A DNA stretch of 7,976 bases from an uncultured Synechococcus sp. (GTDB lineage: Bacteria; Cyanobacteriota; Cyanobacteriia; PCC-6307; Cyanobiaceae): assembly GCA_913020095.1 (NCBI GenBank), contig CAJWAH010000059.1, positions 1-7,976 of the forward strand. The letters run 5' to 3'. The translations under genes were made by a program, and so were the position numbers. Below, piece by piece: positions 1-7,612 of the stretch (positions within the stretch are counted from its first letter, which is position 1; every line of letters starts with the position of its first letter). The notes below the pieces were generated by a model that saw nothing but the letters and a program-made list of their open reading frames with translations, was not told where the DNA came from and did no database searches.

Positions 1-1165
1 GGGTGAGGGCCAGCATCAGTTTCTGGTCTTCCTGGAAGCCATGGCCGGAGACGTGGATGCCTTCGCCCTTGCCGTAGACCACCTTGGCGCCCAGCATCAT
101 CAGCTTGTCGATGGTGTTCACCACCGAGATGGTGTTCCCGGGGATGGGGCTGGCCGAGAAGATGATCGTGTCGGTGCTCTTGACCTGAACTTGGGGATGC
201 TCACCGCGTGAAATGCGGCTCAGCGCCGCCAGCGGCTCCCCTTGGCTACCGGTCATCAGCAGCAGGGTTTCGCGATCCGGCAGGTCACGGATCTGCTTGA
301 TCGGCACGAACAGATCATCGGGGCAGCGCATGTAGCCGAGCTCCCGCGCTTTGGCGATCACATTCAGCATCGAGCGGCCCAGCAGGCTCACCTTGCGGCC
401 GTTCTTCATCGCCAGTTCCAACACCATCGCCACCCGGTGAATCGAGCTGGCGAAGGTGGTGATGATCACGCGACCTTCGGCTTCGGCAATACGGCGATCC
501 AGGCAGGGGAACACCGAGCGCTCGGGCGGGCAGAAGCCCGGCACTTCCGAGTTGGTGGAATCACTGAACAGGCAAAGCACACCCTGATCACCGTGGTGGG
601 CCAGGCGAGCCATATCAAAGTGCTCACCATCGACCGGGGTGTGGTCGAACTTGAAGTCACCGGTGAAGATCACCGTGCCCACAGGAGTGGTCACCGCCAG
701 CGAATAGCTGTCGGCCATCGAGTGGGTGTTGCGGATGAACTCGATCTTGAAGTGCTGGCCGAGCTTGACCACTTCGCGCGGGGTCACCGTCTGCAGCACC
801 GTGCGGTCGGCGACGCCGGCTTCCGACATCTTTCCCTCCAGCAGGGACAGGGCCAAACGCGGGCCGTAAATGATCGGAATATTGAAGTGCTTGAGGTGGT
901 GGGAGATGCCACCGATGTGGTCTTCATGACCATGGGTGACGATCATGCCGCGAATGCGCTTTTGGTTTTCGCGCAGGAAGCTGGTGTCTGGCATCACCAC
1001 GTTCACCCCGTGCATGCCATCGCTGGGGAACGCCAAACCGGCGTCAATCAGAACCAGGTCGTCACCGAATTCAAAAACGCAGGTGTTCTTTCCGATCTCG
1101 TGCAAGCCGCCCAGGGGGATCACCCGCAAGGTGGGCTGTTGGGTCTTGGAACCGTTGGAGCTCAT
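1..1165 (-). CDS. rnj: Ribonuclease J, N-terminal ~388 codons (3' part beyond left edge)
   Basis: This is a metallo-beta-lactamase/beta-CASP ribonuclease that cleaves and 5'-exonucleolytically degrades RNA in the cytoplasm. I translated the minus strand from ATG at 1165; the frame stays open to the left edge, giving 388 codons. Family members are usually about 550-670 residues, so the C-terminal part is missing because of the window edge, not damage. Visible motifs: the zinc-binding signature HGHEDH at residues 78-83, a further metal-ligand histidine in NTHS (His148), TGDFKFD with Asp170, the beta-CASP segment around FASSIHR (238-244), and the late HVSGHG motif (371-376). All catalytic positions I can check are intact. 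The gene is downstream of dapA on the same strand, 61 bases away, and is probably part of the asd-dapA-rnj run. I see no Shine-Dalgarno sequence before the ATG. Family assignment is very secure; whether it acts as RNase J1 or J2 cannot be told, and cyanobacteria usually carry a single copy. Confidence 0.96.
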   Translation of the reverse strand, partial: MSSNGSKTQQPTLRVIPLGGLHEIGKNTCVFEFGDDLVLIDAGLAFPSDGMHGVNVVMPDTSFLRENQKRIRGMIVTHGHEDHIGGISHHLKHFNIPIIYGPRLALSLLEGKMSEAGVADRTVLQTVTPREVVKLGQHFKIEFIRNTHSMADSYSLAVTTPVGTVIFTGDFKFDHTPVDGEHFDMARLAHHGDQGVLCLFSDSTNSEVPGFCPPERSVFPCLDRRIAEAEGRVIITTFASSIHRVAMVLELAMKNGRKVSLLGRSMLNVIAKARELGYMRCPDDLFVPIKQIRDLPDRETLLLMTGSQGEPLAALSRISRGEHPQVQVKSTDTIIFSASPIPGNTISVVNTIDKLMMLGAKVVYGKGEGIHVSGHGFQEDQKLMLALT

Positions 1166-1226
1166 ATAAAAAAGAGAGAAATAGACGCAAACACAAACGG
1201 GGCCAGAGCCCGTCCATCGCCAGGAG
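1166..1226 (-). promoter_or_regulatory. dapA-rnj spacer: small hairpin and U-rich leader of rnj
   Basis: The spacer contains a 5-bp perfect stem (1197-1201 with 1209-1213, ACGGG/CCCGT, 7-base loop). On the minus strand it is followed by a long pyrimidine-rich stretch that ends in six T residues (1168-1173) just before the rnj start codon. The stem is short and the T run is more than 20 bases away, so it is not a convincing rho-independent terminator. No purine-rich ribosome-binding site is visible. It could be an attenuating or processing element, or simply an A/T-rich spacer. The role is inferred; only the stem and base composition are seen. Confidence 0.25.
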
Positions 1227-2126
1227 TCAAGTGGGACGCAGGGCGGCCATCAAGGTGGAGAGGGTGTCACGGACGGAGCTATCGGCTGGCATCAAAGGCA
1301 GACGGGGAGCACCGACAGGCCATCCCTGAAGTTCCAACGCCGCTTTCACCGGGGTTGGATTGCTGGTACAGAACAGACCCTCCATTAAAGGGAGGAGCCG
1401 CTCATGCAGGGCTAAGGCTTCAGCGTGACGTCCGGCCATGTAGTGATCAATCATCGCGCTGAGTTCAACGCCAGCCAAATGGCTGGTGACGCTGACCACG
1501 CCCACCGCTCCAGCGGCCAACATCGGCAACGTCAAGCCATCATCGCCGCTGTAGATGGCCAACCGTGAACCACAGGCCAAACGCAACGCACTGACTTCGC
1601 TGGTGGTGCCGCTGGCGGCCTTGTAAGCCACAACGTTGTCGCAATCCAGCAAACGAGCCGTCGTGGCCGGATGCAGGCTGCAACCGGTGCGGCCAGGAAT
1701 GTTGTAAAGCATCAATGGCAGCTCTGGAGCTGCGGCTGCCACAGCGCGGAAATGGGCCTCAAGCCCTTCCTGCGGCGGGCGGTTGTAGTAGGGCACCACC
1801 ACCAGGGCCCCATGGGCACCTAGGGCAGCGGCTTCGCGGGTGGCTTCCACCGCTTCAGCGGTGCTGTTGCTGCCTGTTCCGGCCAAAACGGGCACCTTCT
1901 CTCCCACCGCAGCGAGAACGGTTTTGATCAGCGCCAGCTGCTCATCCCAACTGAGGGTGGGGGATTCACCCGTCGTGCCGCAAACCAGCAGGCCATCGGA
2001 ACCATTGGCGACCAGGTGCTGAGCCAGGCGAGCGGCCAAGGGAAGATCCAGCGATCCATCGGCAGCAAACGGCGTCACCATCGCGGTGACAATCCGTCCA
2101 AAGGGGGCTGAGCTCAGGCTGCTCAT
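1227..2126 (-). CDS. dapA: 4-hydroxy-tetrahydrodipicolinate synthase
   Basis: The enzyme condenses pyruvate with aspartate-semialdehyde, the first committed step of the diaminopimelate/lysine pathway, and so also feeds peptidoglycan synthesis. The 299-residue length is normal for this TIM-barrel aldolase family. Visible features: GTTGE at residues 50-54 with the proton-relay threonines, Tyr141 in YNIPGRTG with Arg146 for carboxylate binding, and Schiff-base Lys169 in AYKAASG. The KAASG version, instead of the KEATG seen in E. coli, matches what I recall of cyanobacterial enzymes and is not a defect. ATG at 2126 overlaps the asd stop as ATGA, and a GGAG lies 8 bases upstream inside asd, which supports this start. 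Its substrate is made by the product of the overlapping upstream gene. Assignment is secure. Confidence 0.97.
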   Translation of the reverse strand: MSSLSSAPFGRIVTAMVTPFAADGSLDLPLAARLAQHLVANGSDGLLVCGTTGESPTLSWDEQLALIKTVLAAVGEKVPVLAGTGSNSTAEAVEATREAAALGAHGALVVVPYYNRPPQEGLEAHFRAVAAAAPELPLMLYNIPGRTGCSLHPATTARLLDCDNVVAYKAASGTTSEVSALRLACGSRLAIYSGDDGLTLPMLAAGAVGVVSVTSHLAGVELSAMIDHYMAGRHAEALALHERLLPLMEGLFCTSNPTPVKAALELQGWPVGAPRLPLMPADSSVRDTLSTLMAALRPT

Positions 2127-2138
2127 CGGGCCGACTCC
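2123..2138 (-). promoter_or_regulatory. asd/dapA ATGA overlap with internal Shine-Dalgarno
   Basis: The asd stop TGA (2125-2123) shares bases with the dapA start ATG (2126-2124). A GGAG sequence (minus strand, 2138-2135) sits 8 bases before the dapA ATG, within the last asd codons. This arrangement is typical of translational coupling and is the clearest ribosome-binding site in the window, where most genes lack one. Confidence 0.7.
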
Positions 2139-3151
2139 AGCAACAACTCAGCGATTTGCACCGCATTGAGGGCCGCGCCTTTGCGGATCTGGTCGCCGCA
2201 GAGCCACAGTTCCAAGGCCTGGGGGTGACTGAGGTCCTGGCGAATGCGGCCCACAGCCACCGGATCGCGGCCGGTCACATCGGTCGGCATCGGGAAGCGG
2301 TTCGTTTCGAAGTCTTCGATCAACTCAACCCCAGGCGCTTGGGCGAGGGCTGCGCGGGCTTCAGCCACGCTCAAGGGGGCTTCAAATTCAATGTTGACCG
2401 CTTCGGAATGGGCCCGCAGCACCGGAACGCGAACGCAAGTGGCCGAAAGGCTCAGCTCTGGCAGCTGCATGATCTTGCGGGTTTCATTGAGCATCTTGAG
2501 CTCCTCTTCGCAGTAGCCATTGGCCTGCAGCGGAGAGTTGTGCAGAAACAAGTTGAACGCCAGGGAGTGGGGCAACACTTCACTGCGCGCTTCACCGCCA
2601 TCGAGCACGGTGCGGCTGAGTTGGCGCAGCTCCTCCATCGCCCGAGCACCAGCGCCGCTGGCTGATTGGTAGGTGCTCACCACCACACGCCGCAGTGGGC
2701 GCAGGGCCGCCAAAGGGGCCAGGGCCAAGGTCAGCAGGATCGTGGTGCAATTCGGATTGGCAATGATTCCTTGGTGGGTCAGGGCGGCTTGAGGGTTCAC
2801 CTCAGGCACCACCAACGGCACAGCCGGATCCATGCGGAAGGCACTGGAGTTATCGATCACCACAGCGCCCTGCTCCACCGCCACCGGGGCCCACTGACGT
2901 GACACCGAACCACCAGCGGAAGCCAGCACCACATCAACGCCAGCGAGGGCTTCGGCGCTCACAGGCTCCACGGTCAAGCTTTGACCTTTGAAGACCACGG
3001 TTTGGCCCGCTGAACGGGGAGAAGCCAGCAGCCGCAACTGCTTCAGCGGGAAGGAGCGCTCCTCAAGCAGGGTCAGCAGTTCCTGTCCAACAGCCCCAGT
3101 GGCGCCAAGGATGGCGACGGTGGGGGGAATCGCTGCTGAGGCGAAGGTCAA
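2123..3151 (-). CDS. asd: Aspartate-semialdehyde dehydrogenase
   Basis: The enzyme reduces L-aspartyl-4-phosphate to aspartate-semialdehyde with NADPH, at the branch point for lysine/diaminopimelate, threonine and methionine. The 342-residue protein has the expected layout: the nucleotide-binding loop GATGAVG at residues 16-22, the catalytic cysteine in NPNCTTI (Cys135), Gln162 in YQSASGAG, and the substrate-binding/acid-base RAHSE motif with His248. The length is normal for the family. The start used is a TTG at 3151: an in-frame TAG lies three codons upstream (3160-3158), and no ATG or GTG occurs before the nucleotide-binding loop. No Shine-Dalgarno sequence precedes it. It is the first gene of the minus-strand asd-dapA-rnj run, overlaps dapA by an ATGA, and is divergent from tig. 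Identity is secure; the start codon is likely but less certain. Confidence 0.96.
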   Translation of the reverse strand: MTFASAAIPPTVAILGATGAVGQELLTLLEERSFPLKQLRLLASPRSAGQTVVFKGQSLTVEPVSAEALAGVDVVLASAGGSVSRQWAPVAVEQGAVVIDNSSAFRMDPAVPLVVPEVNPQAALTHQGIIANPNCTTILLTLALAPLAALRPLRRVVVSTYQSASGAGARAMEELRQLSRTVLDGGEARSEVLPHSLAFNLFLHNSPLQANGYCEEELKMLNETRKIMQLPELSLSATCVRVPVLRAHSEAVNIEFEAPLSVAEARAALAQAPGVELIEDFETNRFPMPTDVTGRDPVAVGRIRQDLSHPQALELWLCGDQIRKGAALNAVQIAELLLESAR

Positions 3152-3305
3152 GCGGGACTAACGGGATAACAACAGGTCTTGGCAACAAGCGAGCGGATCT
3201 GCAGCTCTTTGCTTTCGCCAGAGGAACAATACGCAATGGCTCCAAAGCTGGCCATCGGACCATCACTTTCTAGGATCGCTGGCTTGGTTTGCTGCGCCCT
3301 CCCCG
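3152..3305. promoter_or_regulatory. Divergent asd/tig intergenic region with weak candidate promoters
   Basis: This spacer must hold the signals for both arms unless transcription enters from elsewhere. Toward tig, TAGGAT (3271-3276) resembles a -10 box, with TGGCCA (3249-3254) 16 bases upstream as a poor -35. Toward asd, on the minus strand, TATTGT (3231-3226) resembles a -10, and the same palindromic TGGCCA lies 17 bases upstream. Each hexamer matches the sigma70 consensus at only about 4 of 6 positions, so these are guesses. No RNA gene, riboswitch-like fold or terminator is evident. Both downstream starts lack a Shine-Dalgarno sequence. Confidence 0.3.
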
Positions 3306-4760
3306 ATGACCACCGCTCTCAAGGTCAAGACATCCAGCCTTCCCGGCAGCCGTCTGGCCCTGGAGGTGGGTGTTCCCGCCGGCCGCTGCAAAGCCTCCTA
3401 CGAGGCCGCTGTGGACAGGCTCAGCCGCAGCGTGCGCCTGCCTGGCTTCCGCAAGGGCCGCGTTCCCAAACCCGTGCTGCTGCAGCAAATCGGCCCCCTT
3501 CGCGTCAAGGCGTCCGCCTTGGAAGACCTGGTCGACAGCGTGCTGCGTGATGCGATCGAACAGGAAAAAGTTGAGGTGCTGGGCCAGCCGTCCTTGAGCA
3601 GCAACTTTGAGGAGCTGCTGGAGAAATTCGATCCCGCCAAGGAATTGGTGGTCACCCTGGAAATGGATGTGGCCCCCACACCAACGCTGAAGAGCACCAA
3701 AGGGCTCAGCGCTGAAGCGGAATCCGTGGCCTACGACCCAGCCCGGGTGGATGAACTGCTGGATCAATCCCGCCGCCAGCTGGCCACCTTGGTTCCGGTG
3801 AGCGACCGGGCTGCCGCGATGGGTGATGTGGCCGTCGTGAGCTTCAGCGGCGTGTTCAGCGATGACAAGAGCGCCATCGAAGGTGGCAGCGCCAATGGCC
3901 TCGATGTGGAACTCGAAGAGGGCCGCATGATCAGCGGCTTCGTTGAGGGCGTTGTGGGCATGAAGCCCGGCGACAAAAAAGATGTGGACTGCCAGTTCCC
4001 CGATGACTACCCCGAAGAGACCTGCCGCGGGCGTAAGGCGCTGTTCTCGATCAGCCTCGATGAGCTCAAAGGCCGCGAACTGCCGGCACTCGATGACGCC
4101 TTCGCCCAGCAAGCCAGTGACAAAAAGACCCTGAGCGAGCTGCGTGAAGACCTGGAGAACCGGCTCAAGCAAGACGCTGAGCAACGTCAGAAGAACAACC
4201 GCCACGAAGCTCTGCTGAAGGCTCTGGTGGATCAGCTGGAGGTGGAACTGCCCGAAAGCCTGATCAAAGAAGAAATCAACAGCCTGCTGCAGGAAACCGC
4301 TGCCCAAATGGCGCAACAGGGCATGGACGTGAAAAAGCTCTTCACGCCAGAAACGGTGCAAAACCTGGCCCAAGCCTCCCGCGGTGAGGCCACCGAGCGT
4401 TTGCAACGCAGCCTGGCCCTCAAGGCACTGGCCAAAGCTGAGGGCATCAGCGTGGCTGACAAGGACCTCGACGCCAAGATCAAAGAGGTGAGCGCTGGTT
4501 TCAGCGACACCAACAAGATCGATCCTCAACGGCTGCGCGACGCGGTGGCCGAAGACCTGCTGCGCGAAACATTGCTGAGCTGGCTGGAGGAGAACGCCAA
4601 GCTGACCATGGTGGAACCGGCCGCCGAAGGCAAACCGGCCAAAGCCAGCAAAGCCAAAACCAGCAAAGCCAAAGCCGAGAAGGAACCAGCTGCTGAAGGC
4701 CAAGCCAAGGCCAAGCCCGCCGCCAAAACCAGCAAAGCCAAGACCAAAGCAGCCGAGTAG
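3306..4760 (+). CDS. tig: Trigger factor (ribosome-associated chaperone / peptidyl-prolyl isomerase)
   Basis: Trigger factor docks at the ribosomal exit tunnel and shelters nascent chains. The 484-residue protein shows the N-terminal ribosome-binding domain with the signature loop GFRKGRVP at residues 47-54, then an FKBP-like isomerase domain at about 165-250 (around SFSGVF and GMKPGD), then a long, helical, charged C-terminal chaperone region to about 435. E. coli trigger factor has 432 residues; the excess is a Lys/Ala/Pro/Glu-rich low-complexity tail (about 437-484). ATG at 3306 gives the expected N-terminus, with no Shine-Dalgarno sequence. It begins the plus-strand run, with clpP 41 bases downstream, the common bacterial tig-clpP-clpX order. 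It probably shares transcription with clpP, since no terminator separates them. Assignment is secure. Confidence 0.97.
   Translation: MTTALKVKTSSLPGSRLALEVGVPAGRCKASYEAAVDRLSRSVRLPGFRKGRVPKPVLLQQIGPLRVKASALEDLVDSVLRDAIEQEKVEVLGQPSLSSNFEELLEKFDPAKELVVTLEMDVAPTPTLKSTKGLSAEAESVAYDPARVDELLDQSRRQLATLVPVSDRAAAMGDVAVVSFSGVFSDDKSAIEGGSANGLDVELEEGRMISGFVEGVVGMKPGDKKDVDCQFPDDYPEETCRGRKALFSISLDELKGRELPALDDAFAQQASDKKTLSELREDLENRLKQDAEQRQKNNRHEALLKALVDQLEVELPESLIKEEINSLLQETAAQMAQQGMDVKKLFTPETVQNLAQASRGEATERLQRSLALKALAKAEGISVADKDLDAKIKEVSAGFSDTNKIDPQRLRDAVAEDLLRETLLSWLEENAKLTMVEPAAEGKPAKASKAKTSKAKAEKEPAAEGQAKAKPAAKTSKAKTKAAE
4632..4757 (+). repeat. Low-complexity Lys/Ala repeats encoding the trigger factor tail
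   Basis: The 3' end of tig is built from degenerate AAAGCC/AGCAAAGCC-type units that encode repeated Ser-Lys-Ala-Lys blocks. One exact 20-base copy occurs twice, at 4653-4672 and 4722-4741, with a related partial unit at 4641-4655. The reading frame is kept throughout. Such a tract is prone to slippage or recombination, and its length is expected to vary between strains. The tail is strongly basic and probably disordered. Confidence 0.75.
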
Positions 4761-4801
4761 TTGATAACCCCCATAGATTGAGCCGACTCAGCCGACGGTC
4801 C

Positions 4802-5425
4802 GTGATCGAAGCGATCAGTCACCACCCCATCCACAGCTCTTGGCAAAACACGCTGGTACCAACGGTGGTGGAGCAATCGGGCCGCGGCGAGCGCGCCTTC
4901 GACATCTACTCACGCCTGCTGCGTGAGCGGATCATCTTTTTGGGCACCGGCATCGATGACGCCATTGCCGATGCCGTGGTGGCTCAGCTGCTGTACCTCG
5001 AAGCGGAGGACCCCGAGAAGGAAATTCAGATCTATGTGAACTCCCCCGGGGGTTCGGTGACCGCTGGCTTGGCCATCTACGACACCATGCAGCAGGTGGC
5101 TCCTGATGTGGTGACCATCTGTTACGGCCTGGCCGCCAGCATGGGGGCGTTTCTGCTCTCCGGCGGCACCAAAGGCAAACGTTTGGCGCTGCCCAATGCG
5201 CGGATCATGATTCACCAGCCCCTTGGCGGCGCCCAAGGCCAAGCCGTCGATATCGAGATTCAAGCGAAAGAAATCCTTTACCTGAAAGAAACTCTCAACG
5301 GTTTGATGGCCTCCCACACGGGCCAAGACCTGGCCAAAGTTTCTGAAGACACAGACAGGGACTACTTTCTCTCTCCGGATGAAGCAGTGGCCTACGGGCT
5401 GATCGATCGCGTCGTGCGCGACTGA
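4802..5425 (+). CDS. clpP: ATP-dependent Clp protease proteolytic subunit (ClpP2-type)
   Basis: This serine peptidase assembles into heptameric rings and degrades substrates fed by ClpX. Numbered from the GTG start at 4802 (207 residues), the catalytic triad is Ser113 in GLAASMGAF, His138 in MIHQPLGG and Asp187 in DRDYFLS. The spacings of 25 and 49 residues equal those of E. coli ClpP (97/122/171). The oxyanion-loop motif [10 protein letters not shown] is also present, so this is an active ClpP and not a ClpR. A TTG at 4778 would add eight residues. I prefer GTG because it gives an N-terminus ([11 protein letters not shown]) like those I recall for cyanobacterial ClpP. Neither start has a clear Shine-Dalgarno sequence. 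In cyanobacteria the copy beside clpX is usually called ClpP2, partner of ClpX. Identity is secure; the start is moderately so. Confidence 0.96.
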   Translation: MIEAISHHPIHSSWQNTLVPTVVEQSGRGERAFDIYSRLLRERIIFLGTGIDDAIADAVVAQLLYLEAEDPEKEIQIYVNSPGGSVTAGLAIYDTMQQVAPDVVTICYGLAASMGAFLLSGGTKGKRLALPNARIMIHQPLGGAQGQAVDIEIQAKEILYLKETLNGLMASHTGQDLAKVSEDTDRDYFLSPDEAVAYGLIDRVVRD

Positions 5426-5476
5426 CAATTCCGAAGCAAACCTCTAATTAGGGGTGACGCGGGGCCATTTGGACCC
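5422..5476 (+). promoter_or_regulatory. Candidate clpX promoter and palindromes in the clpP-clpX spacer
   Basis: CTGACA (5422-5427, overlapping the clpP stop) is one base from the -35 consensus. TCTAAT (5443-5448) is one base from the -10 consensus. The spacing is 15, slightly short of the preferred 16-18. The -10 sits inside a near-perfect 14-base palindrome (5441-5454, core CTAATTAG), which could be an operator. A second imperfect hairpin (5461-5467 with 5470-5476, one mismatch) follows in the presumed leader, without a T run. This suggests clpX could be transcribed on its own as well as from upstream. Motif-based inference only. Confidence 0.35.
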
Positions 5477-5509
5477 GATCCTGCTGACAGAGGCTCTAGC
5501 GCGGCGGCA

Positions 5510-6859
5510 ATGGCGAAATTTGACGCCCACCTGAAGTGTTCGTTCTGCGGTAAATCGCAGGAACAGGTCCGCAAGCTGATTGCTGGTCCTGGCGTTTACA
5601 TCTGCGACGAGTGCATCGACCTCTGCAACGAGATCCTCGATGAGGAACTTGTCGACGGTCAGGCTGGTGCGCGTCAAGGCCAAGGGGATCCCAGCCGCAA
5701 GCAAGCCGCACCCCGCAAGCCCTCCAAGCCAGCTCCCACCCTCGCCACGATTCCGAAGCCTCAGGAAATCAAGGCCCACCTCGATGAGCAGGTGGTGGGA
5801 CAAAACGACGCCAAAAAGGTTCTATCGGTTGCGGTCTACAACCACTACAAGCGACTGGCCTGGCAAGGCGATGCCAGCACGGAACAGGAATCCAGTGCCA
5901 CGCGCCTGCACAAATCCAACATCCTGCTGATCGGCCCCACCGGTTGCGGCAAGACCCTCCTGGCCCAGACCTTGGCCGAAATGATGGAGGTGCCCTTCGC
6001 CGTCGCTGACGCCACAACCCTGACCGAAGCCGGGTATGTGGGCGAAGACGTGGAGAACATCCTGCTGCGCTTGCTGCAAAAGGCTGACGGCGATGTGGAG
6101 CAGGCCCAGCGCGGCATCATCTACATCGATGAGATCGACAAAATCGCCCGCAAGAGCGAGAACCCCTCGATCACTCGCGATGTGTCTGGAGAGGGCGTCC
6201 AGCAGGCCCTGCTGAAGATGCTGGAAGGCACCGTGGCCAATGTGCCCCCCCAGGGCGGCCGCAAGCATCCCTACCAGGACTGCATCCAGATCGATACCAG
6301 CCAAATCCTGTTCATCTGTGGTGGTGCTTTTGTCGGACTCGACGATGTGATCCAGCGCCGCATGGGCCGCAACGCCATCGGCTTTGTGCCTGGCGAGACC
6401 CGCAACGGCCGCACCCGTCAAAAGGATCAAGAGGCCAGCCAAGTGCTGCGCAACCTGGAACCCGACGATCTGGTGAAGTACGGCCTGATTCCCGAATTCA
6501 TCGGCCGGATCCCGGTCAGTGCCGTGCTTGAGCCCCTCGATGAGCAGGCCCTCGAAGCCATCCTCACCGAGCCTCGCGATGCCCTGGTGAAACAGTTCCA
6601 GACCCTGCTGTCGATGGACAGCGTGCGCCTGGAATTCCAGCCCGATGCCGTGCGCGCCATTGCCCGCGAAGCCCATCGCCGCAAGACCGGCGCCAGAGCC
6701 CTACGCGGAATCATTGAAGATCTGATGCTCGATTTGATGTACGACCTGCCCTCTCAAAACGAGGTGGAGAAGTTCGTGATCACCGAGGAGCTGGTGGAGG
6801 AGTGCCACGGCAACAAGGTGGTGCCTCACCCCAGCAGCCTGGAGCAGCAGAGCGCCTAA
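5510..6859 (+). CDS. clpX: ATP-dependent Clp protease ATP-binding subunit ClpX
   Basis: ClpX is a hexameric AAA+ unfoldase that recognises, unfolds and threads substrates into ClpP. The 449-residue protein begins with the four-cysteine zinc-binding domain (Cys10, Cys13, Cys32, Cys35), then a basic, proline-rich linker at about 55-80. Next comes the AAA+ core: Walker A GPTGCGKT (142-149), pore loop GYVG (175-178), Walker B IIYIDEID (203-210), the RKH loop (251-253), the ClpP-docking IGF loop (290-292), the arginine finger in FIGRIP (Arg333) and sensor 2 GARALR (Arg396). Every functional element I can check is present, and the length is slightly above the 424 residues of E. coli ClpX. ATG at 5510 gives the standard [14 protein letters not shown] start. 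It lies 84 bases after clpP and four bases before the next gene. Confidence 0.98.
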   Translation: MAKFDAHLKCSFCGKSQEQVRKLIAGPGVYICDECIDLCNEILDEELVDGQAGARQGQGDPSRKQAAPRKPSKPAPTLATIPKPQEIKAHLDEQVVGQNDAKKVLSVAVYNHYKRLAWQGDASTEQESSATRLHKSNILLIGPTGCGKTLLAQTLAEMMEVPFAVADATTLTEAGYVGEDVENILLRLLQKADGDVEQAQRGIIYIDEIDKIARKSENPSITRDVSGEGVQQALLKMLEGTVANVPPQGGRKHPYQDCIQIDTSQILFICGGAFVGLDDVIQRRMGRNAIGFVPGETRNGRTRQKDQEASQVLRNLEPDDLVKYGLIPEFIGRIPVSAVLEPLDEQALEAILTEPRDALVKQFQTLLSMDSVRLEFQPDAVRAIAREAHRRKTGARALRGIIEDLMLDLMYDLPSQNEVEKFVITEELVEECHGNKVVPHPSSLEQQSA

Positions 6860-6863
6860 CGCC

Positions 6864-7514
6864 GTGGCCGCGGCCGATCACCTGGAGGTGCCACGGCGCC
6901 ACGGGCTGTTCATGCACCACGGCATTGATCTAGGCGATGGCAGCGTGGCCCACTACCTCGAAGGGGAGCAGATTCTGCGCAGCCCCCTCGAGGAGTTTTG
7001 CTTGGGCGAAACCCCTCGGGTGATCAGCTACGACGAAGCTGATCCCAGCGGCCAGACCCTGCGCAGGGCCATGAGCCGCATTGGCGAGCAGCGCTACAAC
7101 CTGCTGTTCAACAACTGTGAGCACTTCGCGGTCTGGTGCAAGACCGGTCAACACCGCAGCAGCCAGGTGGAGCGGGCCCTGGGCAGCGGTGCGCTGGGGG
7201 CTTTGGCGATGGGTCAGATGCTGCCGGCGGCCCTCCTGGCGACCGTGCGGCTGTTGCTGCAACGGGGGCTGAGCATGGAGCAGGGAGCTGGCGTGGCCCG
7301 CCGGGCCCTGGCTGAACTATCAAGCCTGCGCGAGCGGCTGCAAGCACGACTGGAGCGAGAACTACAGCAGATGGAGCAGTGGTGGCAGCGCGAGAGCAAC
7401 AGCGATGCACTGCCGCGGTTGCAGGCCCAATCACTGGCGGATCAGTTGGCTGCAGTCGATGAATTGGAAGGACAGCTCAAACGGCTACTGGGAGAGAGCG
7501 ACAAGGCTGAGTAG
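6864..7514 (+). CDS. LRAT-like (NlpC/P60 superfamily) putative cysteine acyltransferase/hydrolase
   Basis: Residues about 12-95 match the lecithin:retinol acyltransferase (LRAT)-like fold, a circularly permuted NlpC/P60 papain-like domain. The expected triad is visible: His18 in MHHGIDLGDG, His30 in SVAHYLEG and Cys85 in the diagnostic NNCEHFAVWC block. After the domain comes a small, hydrophobic, Gly/Ala/Leu-rich segment (about 105-133) that could be a membrane anchor or a buried helix. A charged helical, possibly coiled-coil C-terminus follows (about 145-216). The 216-residue protein starts with GTG at 6864, four bases after clpX; the next in-frame ATG (6912) would delete the catalytic His region. 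dnaX starts nine bases after its stop, so it probably lies in the clpX transcript. The substrate is unknown: acyl transfer on a lipid, thioesterase or amidase activity are all possible. The fold assignment is good; the function is inferred. Confidence 0.82.
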   Translation: MAAADHLEVPRRHGLFMHHGIDLGDGSVAHYLEGEQILRSPLEEFCLGETPRVISYDEADPSGQTLRRAMSRIGEQRYNLLFNNCEHFAVWCKTGQHRSSQVERALGSGALGALAMGQMLPAALLATVRLLLQRGLSMEQGAGVARRALAELSSLRERLQARLERELQQMEQWWQRESNSDALPRLQAQSLADQLAAVDELEGQLKRLLGESDKAE

Positions 7515-7523
7515 CCTCCACCC

Positions 7524-7612
7524 ATGGCCTACGAACCGCTGCACCACAAGTACAGGCCCCAGCGGTTTGATCAACTTGTGGGCCAAGAAGCTATCGCCGC
7601 CACCTTGAGCTC
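7524..7612 (+). CDS. dnaX: DNA polymerase III tau/gamma subunit, 5' fragment only, cut at a sequence junction
   Basis: From ATG at 7524 the frame encodes a typical DnaX N-terminus with YRPQRFDQLVGQEAI (residues 10-24), the leading block of the clamp-loader ATPase. Only about 29-30 codons match. After Leu28-Ser29 the residues become unrelated (Cys/Trp/Phe-rich), and the frame stops at TGA 7689-7691, long before the expected Walker A. A complete dnaX is several hundred codons long and essential, so this is a truncated fragment, probably broken by a chimeric join at about 7608-7614. The ATG is nine bases after the LRAT-like gene; no Shine-Dalgarno sequence is visible. Identity of the fragment is strong; its exact end is uncertain by a few bases. 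Confidence 0.85.

Noticed and set aside
165..171. Altered Schiff-base motif in DapA (KAASG in place of KEATG)
   Set aside because: The actual residues are at 169-173 of the protein; the lysine is intact and this variant fits cyanobacterial enzymes as I recall them, so it is not a defect.
1197..1213. Rho-independent terminator between dapA and rnj
   Set aside because: The stem is only five base pairs and the T run is over 20 bases away, so it is listed only as a weak leader element.
242..1462. 406-codon plus-strand open frame over rnj and the dapA end
   Set aside because: Its His/Gln/Arg-heavy composition is typical of an antisense shadow; it covers the conserved RNase J frame and crosses into dapA without any recognisable domain.
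3270..4703. 477-codon open frame antisense to tig
   Set aside because: It is rich in Phe, His, Gln and Leu, as expected from reading a G+C-biased gene backwards, resembles no family, and lies wholly over a clear trigger factor gene.
4761..4801. Promoter in the tig-clpP spacer (TTGATA with TAGATT)
   Set aside because: The two hexamers are only seven bases apart, far too close for a sigma70 promoter, and no terminator separates the genes.
5822..6676. 284-codon minus-strand open frame inside clpX
   Set aside because: Antisense shadow of a highly conserved ClpX; no family resemblance and no upstream signals.
7607..7612. SacI site GAGCTC exactly at the junction, suggesting a cloning ligation
   Set aside because: The same hexamer occurs several more times in the window (for example near 1159, 2110, 4063 and 7780), so its presence at the join is weak evidence; short-homology joining is equally possible.
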